Positions 23,813 through 31,248 of a DNA stretch of 41,319 nt are shown here, one piece after another. A model generated the notes under the pieces. It searched no databases and was not told the DNA's origin. It saw nothing but the letters and a program-made list of their open reading frames with translations. A program made the position numbers and the translations under genes. The stretch's first letter is position 1. Each line of letters starts with the position of its first letter. The stretch is from Clostridium sp. CAG:440 (lineage in GTDB: Bacteria; Bacillota; Clostridia; TANB77; CAG-508): assembly GCA_000437215.1 (NCBI GenBank), contig FR898625.1, positions 1 through 41,319 of the forward strand, read 5' to 3'.

Positions 23813-25093
23813 ATGGTGAAGTATAAAAAAATATTATTATATGGTCAAGGAAATGGAAGAGACCATATAAATCATATAGAGTTAATGAAATCTAAAGGTA
23901 TAGAAGTAATATCACTTATAAAAAATGAAAATGCTTTGATGGAGCAATATGAAAATGTGAAGAAAATAAAAGATTTAAAAGAAGCAGTTATATTTGCAAA
24001 AGAATATAAACCGGATTTAGTAATGATAAGTAATAGGGCAGATCTTGCTGAAGGAGCAACAGAAGTTTTTCAAAAAGCTGGATTTAAAGTTTTTGGCATT
24101 TCAAAAAAAGCAGCACATTTAGAAACATGTAAAGAATATGCAAAAGAATTTATGAAAAGAAATAATATCTCTACACCTAATTATTATATTACAAGTAATG
24201 AAGAAGAAGCTATTAAATATGTATCAAATAATTGGAATAAAACGAAATATGGATATGTTTTTAAAGTAGATCAATTCTCAAAAAATTCATTTGCAAGAAC
24301 GGCTGTACCAAATAATTTAGAAGAAGCCATAGAAGATATTCATAGATTGTTTAGTCTTACACAAAATTGTAGATTAATAATAGAAGAAAAAATAAAAGGA
24401 TATGAATTATCAGTGCATGTGTTTATTAATAAAGATAAATATAGTATTTTACCAATGGTTCAAGATTATAAGAAAAAATATCCAAATGAGGAAGGCCCTA
24501 TGACAGCAGGAACTGTATCAGTAGCAGAGGGAAAATCTTACCCAACAAATATAGAAAAACAATTGAAAAAAGATGTAATAGAGCCAACTATAAAAGGTAT
24601 GAAAAAGGAAAATATTGAATATGACTACATTTTATATATAGGAGTAATGGTTACAGATGATGGAAAACTGTATGTATTAGAATATAATACAAGGACAGGT
24701 AATCCTGAATGGTTAGCACTATTAGGATTATTAAATAAACCATTTATAGAAGTAATAAATCTTTTCTATGAAGATGTTGAAAAAATAAACAGTTGTTGGA
24801 AGAAAAAAGAAATTTCGATAGCTATGTATGGATTTTCAGCAGGATATCCCGAAGTAGAGAGGAGTAACTTTAATGAGCCAATTCTATTTTTAGACAAGGT
24901 AAAAAAGACAACTGATGTTATTGGAGAACATATAGTATCAAAAAATAATATATTATATCCTTCAGGTGGTAGAGTATTTGCTTTAAGAAGAGTAGGAAAA
25001 GATTTTGAAAAAGTAAAAAATGATATAATAAAAGACTTTTATAAAATTAAGATGAATGGATTATATTTTAGATATGATATAAAACAAATTTAA
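23813..25093 (+). CDS. ATP-grasp ligase, PurD-like
   Basis: The 426-residue protein is built like phosphoribosylamine-glycine ligase: N-terminal LLYGQGNGRDHINHIELM (about 8-25), a small B-domain with YGYVFKVDQFSKNSFARTAV (about 146-165), and the metal/ATP-binding LEYNTRTGNPEWLALLG (about 287-303). The last matches the E-N-R-GDPE signature of PurD with changes. ATP-grasp enzymes make amide bonds through acyl-phosphates. As it is coupled to PanC-like and HisRS-like genes, it is more likely a pathway-specific ligase than a purine enzyme. I use ATG 23813, which overlaps none of the upstream gene; an in-frame ATG at 23753 lies inside panC-like sequence. Confidence 0.78.
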   Translation: MVKYKKILLYGQGNGRDHINHIELMKSKGIEVISLIKNENALMEQYENVKKIKDLKEAVIFAKEYKPDLVMISNRADLAEGATEVFQKAGFKVFGISKKAAHLETCKEYAKEFMKRNNISTPNYYITSNEEEAIKYVSNNWNKTKYGYVFKVDQFSKNSFARTAVPNNLEEAIEDIHRLFSLTQNCRLIIEEKIKGYELSVHVFINKDKYSILPMVQDYKKKYPNEEGPMTAGTVSVAEGKSYPTNIEKQLKKDVIEPTIKGMKKENIEYDYILYIGVMVTDDGKLYVLEYNTRTGNPEWLALLGLLNKPFIEVINLFYEDVEKINSCWKKKEISIAMYGFSAGYPEVERSNFNEPILFLDKVKKTTDVIGEHIVSKNNILYPSGGRVFALRRVGKDFEKVKNDIIKDFYKIKMNGLYFRYDIKQI

Positions 25094-25198
25094 CATAATG
25101 TGTAAGACGGTAAAGTTTTGTATAAATGGATATAGCACTAATTAAAAGATTTAACAGCTAATGAAGGAATGTTATATTTTGAATTATTAAACAAAAAA

Positions 25199-25231
25199 GA
25201 CACAATATATGATTATATTGCGTCTTTTTTT
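25199..25231 (+). terminator. Terminator of the first cargo operon
   Basis: GACACAATATA pairs with TATATTGCGTC with one mismatch and is followed by a run of T residues, about 105 bp after the ATP-grasp gene. Confidence 0.75.
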
Positions 25232-25252
25232 ATCAAAATATTATGTAAACAA

Positions 25253-25281
25253 TTGACAAATGCACTAAAATACAGTATAAT
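25253..25281 (+). promoter_or_regulatory. Strong promoter of the first HisRS gene
   Basis: Perfect TTGACA and TATAAT boxes are 17 bp apart. The 77-nt leader contains a hairpin (GAGAATT with AATTCTC, 25312-25333) and no visible T-box features. Confidence 0.8.
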
Positions 25282-25358
25282 ATGGACGAAGAATGTTCAT
25301 ATAGACTAAAGAGAATTAACAATATAATTCTCTGTGATTTTCAGAAAGGAGTAATTTT

Positions 25359-26690
25359 ATGAGCAGAAATTTCGAAAATTTAAAAGGAACTTATGATTAT
25401 TTACCGGAAAAGCAAATTATCCGGGAGAAAATCAAGAGTGTACTACAAGGCATCTTTGTAAAGTATGGATTTTCACCAGTCGAAACTCCAATCCTATGTA
25501 TGTATGACTTATTAGCATCTAAATATTCAGAAGGTGCAGACATTTTGAATGAGATGTACAAGTTGAGTGATCAAGGAAGGAGAAAATTGGGGTTAAGGTA
25601 TGATTTGACAATCACTTTTTCTAAATTGATTAGTTCAAATAAAGGAATTACCTTGCCATTCAAACGGTATGAGATTGGTAAAGTCTTTAGAGATGGACCA
25701 GTTAAAGTAGGAAGAAACAGAGAGTTTACTCAATGTGATGTTGATGTTGTTGGAGTAAAAAGTGTTTTAGCAGAAGCTGAATACATGACAATGACAAGTG
25801 AAGCTTATAAGAAGTTAGGGCTTGATATTGAAATTGAATTCAACAACAGAAAGTTACTTAGTGGTATTATCTTTTCCATTTTTGGCAATATTTCAGAAGA
25901 AATATTGAGAAAATCAATCATGTTGATTGATAAATTCGCTAAACTTACAGACGAAGAGTTATTTACAGAGTTTGCAGCTATTGGCATTGATGCTGATAGA
26001 GTGGAAACATTAAAAAATGTTTTGAACTCTGATTATGAAACACTGAAAAAATTATTATCAGTATATGACAATGATTTGATTGCTGAGGGGCTTGAAGAAA
26101 TTGATGCATTATATGATTATCTGTCAGGAACAGAAGCAGAAAAATGTATGAAGTTTGCTCCTTATTTGGCAAGAGGTATTGATATCTATACTGGTACGGT
26201 TTGGGAAATTTTCTTGAAAGATAGAAAAGTTGGCGAACAAGATTTCAACATGAGCATTGGAGGAGGAGGTAGATATGATAAAATTATCACAACATTCATT
26301 GATGACGGAAATGAATATCCAGCGGTAGGAATGTCTTTTGGATTAGATGTTATATATGAAATTTTAGTCCTTAAGAATTCCGACAAAAAACTTTCTACTG
26401 TTGATTTATTTGTGATTCCAATGGGAACAGAATCGCAGACATTTAAGTTTGTGACTAAAATGCGTGAATTTGGAGTCAAAACAGAAATGGAGAAAAAATC
26501 TCAGAAACTGAAAAAAAGTATGAATTATGCTAACAAGATGAACATTCCTTATGTTATTATTATTGGAGAAGATGAAGTTAGGCAACAGAAAATTCAAATC
26601 AAAGATATGGAAACTGGTAAAAACCAAGAATTTGCTATCTATGATTATGAAAAAATGGTGCGATTTATCAAAAACAGTAATAAGGACTGA
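25359..26690 (+). CDS. Histidyl-tRNA synthetase-like protein, copy 1
   Basis: The 443-residue protein has all HisRS landmarks: LRYDLT and PFKRYEIGKVFRDGPV (motif 2 region, about 79-112), REFTQCDVDVVG (about 119-130), the histidine-binding ARGIDIYTG (about 270-278, canonical RGLDYYTG), motif 3 GGGGRYDKI (about 302-310), and a C-terminal anticodon domain ending in YVIIIGEDEVRQ (about 396-407). It may charge tRNA-His or act on a related substrate. It stands alone between its own promoter and terminator. It uses codons such as CGG and CTG more freely than neighbouring genes, hinting at separate origin. A HisRS-resistant copy protecting against the cluster product is one reading. Confidence 0.85.
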   Translation: MSRNFENLKGTYDYLPEKQIIREKIKSVLQGIFVKYGFSPVETPILCMYDLLASKYSEGADILNEMYKLSDQGRRKLGLRYDLTITFSKLISSNKGITLPFKRYEIGKVFRDGPVKVGRNREFTQCDVDVVGVKSVLAEAEYMTMTSEAYKKLGLDIEIEFNNRKLLSGIIFSIFGNISEEILRKSIMLIDKFAKLTDEELFTEFAAIGIDADRVETLKNVLNSDYETLKKLLSVYDNDLIAEGLEEIDALYDYLSGTEAEKCMKFAPYLARGIDIYTGTVWEIFLKDRKVGEQDFNMSIGGGGRYDKIITTFIDDGNEYPAVGMSFGLDVIYEILVLKNSDKKLSTVDLFVIPMGTESQTFKFVTKMREFGVKTEMEKKSQKLKKSMNYANKMNIPYVIIIGEDEVRQQKIQIKDMETGKNQEFAIYDYEKMVRFIKNSNKD

Positions 26691-26697
26691 AAATCAC

Positions 26698-26736
26698 GGG
26701 AAGCTGTGTATGTTACATAGCTTCCCAAATTTTTTG
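26698..26736 (+). terminator. Terminator of HisRS copy 1
   Basis: GGGAAGCT pairs with AGCTTCCC, extended by imperfect inner pairing, and leads into a run of six T residues. Confidence 0.8.
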
Positions 26737-26796
26737 TTTGATAAAATTAGATATATATGATAAAATGAACAAAATAAATTTTAGGAGGTAATCTAT

Positions 26797-27081
26797 ATGT
26801 CAAAATTTGAAGGTAGAGAAAAAAGAGAAAGAGTACGGATGGATATTGAATGGATTAAATTCAAGGTAAAAATTGCATTAGTATTTTTCAAAAAAGTTCA
26901 AATTGAAAAAGAAAAAAGAGAAGTTGATATTGTGATGATAAAAGAATTAGAAAAATGGACAAATGCTAATGGCTTAAAAATTTCTATTAAAAATATAGAA
27001 AAGCCAATTAACATTAGAGGGCATTCATATTATCAAATTGATTCAAAGCGACATTATACGATTATATCTTTCTCTAAATAA
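26797..27081 (+). CDS. Small basic protein, function unknown
   Basis: I do not recognise this 94-residue, lysine-rich protein. A helical region (about 12-58, with IKELEKWTNANGLKIS) is followed by a short beta-like end (HSYYQIDSKRHYTIISFSK). TAGGAGGT lies upstream at a good distance and a strong terminator follows, so it appears to be a real monocistronic gene. It sits between a HisRS gene and the attenuator-controlled hisZG genes; its place suggests a link to the histidine cluster but nothing in the sequence shows a role. Confidence 0.6.
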   Translation: MSKFEGREKRERVRMDIEWIKFKVKIALVFFKKVQIEKEKREVDIVMIKELEKWTNANGLKISIKNIEKPINIRGHSYYQIDSKRHYTIISFSK

Positions 27082-27087
27082 GATTTA

Positions 27088-27126
27088 AAACATGCTATAC
27101 TCATAATTGATTATAGCATGTTTTTA
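27088..27126 (+). terminator. Terminator of the small-protein gene
   Basis: A perfect 12-bp stem (AAACATGCTATA with TATAGCATGTTT) is followed by T residues. Confidence 0.85.
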
Positions 27127-27144
27127 AAAATTTTTAATTTATGC

Positions 27145-27173
27145 TTGACAGATATAGAAAAATAATGTATTAT
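27145..27173 (+). promoter_or_regulatory. Promoter of the hisZG leader
   Basis: A perfect TTGACA is 17 bp from TATTAT. It drives a leader of about 210 nt that contains a His-rich peptide and alternative hairpins before hisZ. Confidence 0.85.
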
Positions 27174-27202
27174 TATAAAAAAATAGAAAAAGAGGAATAA
27201 AA

Positions 27203-27250
27203 ATGAAGTTTAGAATTAAGGATATAAACAAAGTGCATCATCATTTTTAA
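27203..27250 (+). CDS. Histidine leader peptide MKFRIKDINKVHHHF
   Basis: A 15-codon open frame starts with ATG behind AGAGGA and has three consecutive CAT (His) codons at 27236-27244, one codon before the TTT and the stop. Three His in a row in such a short peptide, directly ahead of alternative hairpins and a terminator before hisZ-hisG, is the hallmark of ribosome-mediated attenuation. It is far too short to be found by ordinary gene calling. Confidence 0.85.
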   Translation: MKFRIKDINKVHHHF

Positions 27251-27373
27251 ACTTGTGTCTAATAAATAATGGGCACAAGTCAATTTTGATGTGCCTATAT
27301 AAAAATAAAATATAAAGCTATATAGGTAAATAATATTCATATAAAAGATATTGTTTAACTATATAGCTTTTTT
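27251..27373 (+). promoter_or_regulatory. Transcription attenuator before hisZ-hisG
   Basis: Segments: A ACTTGTG (27251), B GGGCACAAGT (27271), C TGTGCC (27290), D CCTATATA (27294), E AAAGCTATATAGG (27314) and F CTATATAGCTTT followed by T residues (27359). E:F is a 12-bp terminator stem. D:E (8 bp) is an antiterminator. A:B and B:C are exclusive, and B:C blocks D. A ribosome stalled at the first His codons would leave A free, form A:B, then D:E, and allow read-through. A ribosome at the stop codon would cover A, permit B:C and favour termination. Confidence 0.8.
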
Positions 27374-27391
27374 GATGGAAGGAGAAGTTTT

Positions 27392-28390
27392 ATGGAATTA
27401 TATAAGTTTTCAATACCAGAAGAGAGTAGTGGAGTAATTACTGAAAATGTTAATAAGTTAAGATCTTTTGAGGGCTGTTTAAGAAAAATCTTTTATGATG
27501 AAAAATATATAGAAACATTAATGCCAACTTTTGAATATGTAGAACTATATAAAAGTGTTTATAAAAATTTAGATGAAAATACATTATTCAAATATATAAA
27601 TAAAGAAGGAAAGGATGTAGCATTAAGATGGGATTTTACAGTTCCAATAGCTAGATATTATATCTCACAGAAAAAGGATGAAATAGCACGATATTGTTAT
27701 TTTGGAAAAGTATATAGAAAAGAAAAAGAGCATAAAGGAAAAAATAGTGAAATATATCAAGTTGGTATTGAATTAATAGGAAAAAAAGCAATTGAAGGAG
27801 ATGTTGAATGTATATCATTATTGCAAAAATCATTGCCAATTTTTGGATTAAAAGATTTAAAAATAGAGTTGGGTTCAGCAAGTTTTTATAATAGATTATG
27901 TGAAATTATTGGAAATGAAAGAAAAGAAGAATTTTCGAAATTATTACTTCAAAAAAATATAAGTGGACTCAAAAAGTTTTGCATAAAATATAATTTAGAT
28001 AAGAAAATAAGTAATTTTATAATATCATTACCTAGACTTAATGGAAACATAGAAATACTTACAAAAACTATTGAAAAATTAAAAGATAAAGAGTTAAAAA
28101 ATAGTTTGAGAGAATTAAAAGAATTATATGAAACAATGAATATGAAACAACAGGATTTATTTGATTTAGCTTGTGTTCCTAATATGGAATATTATACAGG
28201 AATAATATTTAAAGTATATAGTAAGTATGTGGAAGAACCAATAATAAGTGGTGGAAGATATGATAAGTTATATAGTAATTTTGGTAAAGATGTATCAGCA
28301 ATAGGGATGGCTTATTATATGAATAATATACTAAAAGCAGTTGAAAGAGCAGGTGAAGAAAATGTTAAAAGTAGCATTAACAAAAGGTAG
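27392..28390 (+). CDS. hisZ: ATP phosphoribosyltransferase regulatory subunit HisZ
   Basis: HisZ is a HisRS paralogue without an anticodon domain. It forms an octamer with short HisG and gives it activity and histidine feedback. The 332-residue length fits. Visible features are ALRWDFTVPIARYY (about 73-86), YCYFGKVYRKEKEHKGKNSEIYQVGIELIG (split across about 103-132), the changed histidine loop MEYYTGIIF (about 266-274) and SGGRYDKL (about 287-294). It overlaps hisG by 29 bp. Expression should rise when charged tRNA-His is short, through the attenuator upstream. Confidence 0.85.
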   Translation: MELYKFSIPEESSGVITENVNKLRSFEGCLRKIFYDEKYIETLMPTFEYVELYKSVYKNLDENTLFKYINKEGKDVALRWDFTVPIARYYISQKKDEIARYCYFGKVYRKEKEHKGKNSEIYQVGIELIGKKAIEGDVECISLLQKSLPIFGLKDLKIELGSASFYNRLCEIIGNERKEEFSKLLLQKNISGLKKFCIKYNLDKKISNFIISLPRLNGNIEILTKTIEKLKDKELKNSLRELKELYETMNMKQQDLFDLACVPNMEYYTGIIFKVYSKYVEEPIISGGRYDKLYSNFGKDVSAIGMAYYMNNILKAVERAGEENVKSSINKR

Positions 28391-28985
28391 GATAGAGAAA
28401 AAAGTTACAACAATGCTAGAAAAGTTAGGGTATGATGTAACATCAATGATAAATAAAAATCGAGAATTACAAATCAATGTAGAAGATAAAATGGAAATAA
28501 TATTTGCAAAGTCAAATGATGTAGTTACTTTTATTGAACATGGCATAGTAGATATAGGAATTGTAGGTAGTGATACATTATTAGAAAATTCATTTAAAAA
28601 CTATTATGAATTACTAGATTTAGAAATTGGAAAATGCTCATTTGCAGTATGTAGTTATCCTGAATATAAAAATATAAAATTAAATAGAAGAAAAAGAATA
28701 GCAACTAAATATCCTAATGTTGCAAAAAAATATTTTGAAAGTAAAGATGAAGATGTTGAAATAATAAAACTTGAGGGGTCAGTTGAATTAGGACCAGTCG
28801 TTGGCTTGACAGATGCAATAGTAGACATAGTAGAAACAGGAGCGACATTAAGAGCAAATGGATTAGAGGTAATCGAAAAAATAACAGATGTGAGTACTAG
28901 ATTAATTTGTAATAAAACTAAATTTAAATACAAAAAGGAAGAAATTTTAAATTTAATTGATTTAATAGAAAACAATAATAGGTAA
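28362..28985 (+). CDS. hisG: ATP phosphoribosyltransferase catalytic subunit (short form)
   Basis: HisG joins PRPP to ATP to form N1-phosphoribosyl-ATP, the first step of histidine synthesis. At 207 residues this is the short form that depends on HisZ. It starts LKVALTKGRIEKK. DIGIVGSDTL (about 66-75) and the PRPP-binding VDIVETGATLRANGL (about 152-166) are clear. The ATG follows AGGTGAAG within the end of hisZ. Genes for HisA, HisB, HisC, HisD, HisF and HisH are absent from the element, so either the host supplies them or the pathway stops early. Confidence 0.9.
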   Translation: MLKVALTKGRIEKKVTTMLEKLGYDVTSMINKNRELQINVEDKMEIIFAKSNDVVTFIEHGIVDIGIVGSDTLLENSFKNYYELLDLEIGKCSFAVCSYPEYKNIKLNRRKRIATKYPNVAKKYFESKDEDVEIIKLEGSVELGPVVGLTDAIVDIVETGATLRANGLEVIEKITDVSTRLICNKTKFKYKKEEILNLIDLIENNNR

Positions 28986-29009
28986 AAGGCTTGAATTTAC
29001 TGAACTTCC

Positions 29010-29038
29010 TTGACTTTTGCTTAGAAAAAATATATAAT
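29010..29038 (+). promoter_or_regulatory. Promoter of the epimerase-acetyltransferase gene
   Basis: TTGACT and a perfect TATAAT are 17 bp apart. The leader contains a 10-bp hairpin (TAAGTATAAA with TTTATACTTA, 29062-29085) without a T-run. CTTGAATT (28990) and AATTCAAG (29092) flank the region as an inverted pair. Confidence 0.8.
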
Positions 29039-29111
29039 AATAAATGTAATTTATTCATTACTAAGTATAAAGAATTTTATACTTACCTGCAATTCAAGAA
29101 AGGAGAACATT

Positions 29112-30476
29112 ATGAGCGAGAAACATTGCAAAGCATCTGTAACTAATGTGGAATATTCAATTTATAGACCTGCTGGTAATGATACAGCTTTTGTCTATGG
29201 ATTAGGATATACACAAAAACAGAGAAAGAAAATCAACGATTTGATTATGGCAAAACATCCTAATGTCGAACAGGTAGGATTTATCGAATTAAATCCTAAA
29301 CCGGAATTACAAATGGCAGGAGGAGAGTTTTGCGGTAATGCAACAAGAAGCGCAGCATCCATTTTCTTAAATGGAAAGCCAGGAGATTTACAAATGTTTG
29401 TAAATTCTAAGGACTTAATCAATGCTGGAGTTGATAAAGAAGGAAAAGCATGGTGCGAAATTCCACTTTATCATGGTGATGATGTAATCACTGAAAAAGA
29501 ACCAGGAATTTTTATTGTAAAAATGAATGGTATGGTAACTGTAGTAATTCAGGATGAAATTGCTAAAAAATATCTTGTAAATAAAGATAATTTAAAAGCA
29601 ATGGGAATGAATTTTATTCATAAATATCATCTTGAATATAGTGAAGCAGTAGGGGTTATGTTCTGTGAAAATGTAGAAGGTGTAATAAAAATAAATCCAA
29701 TTGTTTGGGTTAAAGAAATAAATACACTATTTTACGAAACAGCTTGTGGATCTGGCACTACTGCAACAAGTATGGTAGAGGCTTATTTAAAAAAGCAAAG
29801 TGTAAAAATTGATATTTTACAACCTTCAGGACTGATTATTACAGCAGATATAATCTATGATGAAGGCAGCTTTAAAAAAGCTACTATCTTAGGCAATGTT
29901 GAAACTGACGGAAAGACATACAAAATTGAATTAAAGGAGGAAAAAAGTATGATGACACGGAGAATTGAAGCAATAACACCAGATAAAGTAAAGGATTTTG
30001 TAAAGGCATACAAAGTTTTTTGCAATCCACCATATTGTGAAACTTGGACAGATACGATGATTATAGAAGAATACATTGAACTAACAAAATATGGACATGT
30101 CTATGGCTATTACATTGGAAATGAATGTGTAGGAACTGTAACATTTAGAACAATGTTATTGAAAGATAGACATCCTGTCCATTATGACCATCCTAACAAA
30201 ATCGCATATCTTGCAGATTTAACAGTTTTGCAAGAATATCGGGGTAATGGGATTGGAACAGAGTTAATGAAATATGCTCTTGAAGTAATGAAACAAGAAG
30301 GATATGAAAGAGTATATATGAAGACTCTTGAAGTTGGAAAGTCTATGTCTTACGGCATCGCAGTAAAATTAGGATTTAAATTACTTGAAGGTGTAAATAG
30401 TATTGACAAGATGAACAGATTACAAGAAGAAAGAAAAGAGGAAGATTTAAAAATCTACCTTGACAGAGAGCTTTAA
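29112..30476 (+). CDS. DapF-like amino acid epimerase fused to GNAT acetyltransferase
   Basis: Residues 1-275 resemble diaminopimelate epimerase. The two catalytic cysteines are Cys74 in GGEFCGNATRSAA and Cys212 in ETACGSGTTATS. The same fold includes CntK, the histidine racemase of staphylopine synthesis, so D-His is a possible product. Residues about 281-454 are a GNAT acetyltransferase with the acetyl-CoA loop LQEYRGNGIGTELM (about 376-389). Between the domains AAAGGAGG stands 10 nt before MM (residues 280-281), which suggests that two genes have fused or that a free acetyltransferase is also made. Its own promoter and codon use differ from nearby low-GC genes. Racemisation then N-acetylation of one amino acid is the simplest reading. 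Confidence 0.8.
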   Translation: MSEKHCKASVTNVEYSIYRPAGNDTAFVYGLGYTQKQRKKINDLIMAKHPNVEQVGFIELNPKPELQMAGGEFCGNATRSAASIFLNGKPGDLQMFVNSKDLINAGVDKEGKAWCEIPLYHGDDVITEKEPGIFIVKMNGMVTVVIQDEIAKKYLVNKDNLKAMGMNFIHKYHLEYSEAVGVMFCENVEGVIKINPIVWVKEINTLFYETACGSGTTATSMVEAYLKKQSVKIDILQPSGLIITADIIYDEGSFKKATILGNVETDGKTYKIELKEEKSMMTRRIEAITPDKVKDFVKAYKVFCNPPYCETWTDTMIIEEYIELTKYGHVYGYYIGNECVGTVTFRTMLLKDRHPVHYDHPNKIAYLADLTVLQEYRGNGIGTELMKYALEVMKQEGYERVYMKTLEVGKSMSYGIAVKLGFKLLEGVNSIDKMNRLQEERKEEDLKIYLDREL

Positions 30477-30500
30477 AATTTAAAGTGTTTAATCACACTG

Positions 30501-30526
30501 GGGGAAAATAAAATATTATTTTCCCC
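30501..30526 (+). terminator. Hairpin after the epimerase gene
   Basis: A perfect 10-bp stem (GGGGAAAATA with TATTTTCCCC) begins 25 bp after the stop. The following sequence has only a weak T/A tract, so termination may be partial. Confidence 0.6.
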
Positions 30527-30585
30527 TCAATATATAAAATAATACTAAAATGATATAAACTATAGATTATTAGGAGTTGAAGATA

Positions 30586-31236
30586 TTGAACCCGGATTTT
30601 AAAAAAATGGAATTAATTCCAGCAATAGTACAAGATTATAAAACAAACCAAGTATTAATGTTAGCGTATGTAAATGAAGAAAGTTATAAATATATGTTAG
30701 AAAATAAACAAACATGCTTTTATTCAAGAAGTAGAAAAGAATTATGGCATAAAGGAGAAACATCAGGAAATATTCAAGAAATAAAAGGAATGTATTTAGA
30801 TTGTGATAATGATACTCTATTAATTTATGTTGATCAAAAAGGAAAAGGAGCTTGTCATACAGGAAATTATTCTTGTTTTTTTAAAGAAGTGATTCCTTAT
30901 GAAAGTAGTGAAAATATAGATATCTTACAAGAAATCTATAATCAAATTATAGATAGAAGTGTAAATCCAAAAGAAAATTCTTATACTAATTATTTATTAG
31001 ATGAAGGAATTGATAAAATATGCAAAAAAATTGGAGAAGAAGCAACTGAAACAGTTATAGCTGCTAAAAATCCAAATAAAGAAGAATTAGTAGGTGAAAT
31101 TTCTGATTTAACATATCATACACTTGTATTAATGTTTAAGACTAATGTTTCATTACAAGAGGTAAAAAATAAATTAATAGAAAGACATAAAAAACAAGGT
31201 AATAAAAAGAAAAAAAATATAAGAGGAGATTATTAA
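30586..31236 (+). CDS. hisI: HisIE: phosphoribosyl-AMP cyclohydrolase / phosphoribosyl-ATP pyrophosphatase
   Basis: The 216-residue bifunctional enzyme performs steps two and three of histidine synthesis. The HisI half shows VLMLAYVNEES (about 24-34), FYSRSRKELWHKGETSGN (about 45-62), the metal-site DCDNDTLL (about 71-78) and ACHTG (about 89-93). The HisE half shows SYTNYLLDEGIDKICKKIGE and EATETVIAAKN (about 131-161). I start at TTG 30586, 9 nt after AGGAG; a TTG at 30577 touches the ribosome site. Together with HisG/HisZ it converts PRPP and ATP to ProFAR. It is followed closely by hisS and the vanX-like gene, in one operon. Confidence 0.9.
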   Translation: MNPDFKKMELIPAIVQDYKTNQVLMLAYVNEESYKYMLENKQTCFYSRSRKELWHKGETSGNIQEIKGMYLDCDNDTLLIYVDQKGKGACHTGNYSCFFKEVIPYESSENIDILQEIYNQIIDRSVNPKENSYTNYLLDEGIDKICKKIGEEATETVIAAKNPNKEELVGEISDLTYHTLVLMFKTNVSLQEVKNKLIERHKKQGNKKKKNIRGDY

Positions 31237-31248
31237 GGGGGAATTATA

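Noticed and set aside
25094..25198. Possible gene remnant reading KDLTANEGMLYFELLNKK
   Set aside because: It is a short open stretch without a start or ribosome site, running into the terminator. It may be decayed coding sequence, but I cannot match it to a family.
25282..25358. T-box riboswitch upstream of the HisRS genes
   Set aside because: The leaders are too short and lack a T-box sequence or a specifier loop; only one small hairpin is visible.
30477..30585. Second attenuator before hisIE
   Set aside because: There is a hairpin but no short peptide with His codons and no alternative pairing that I could find.
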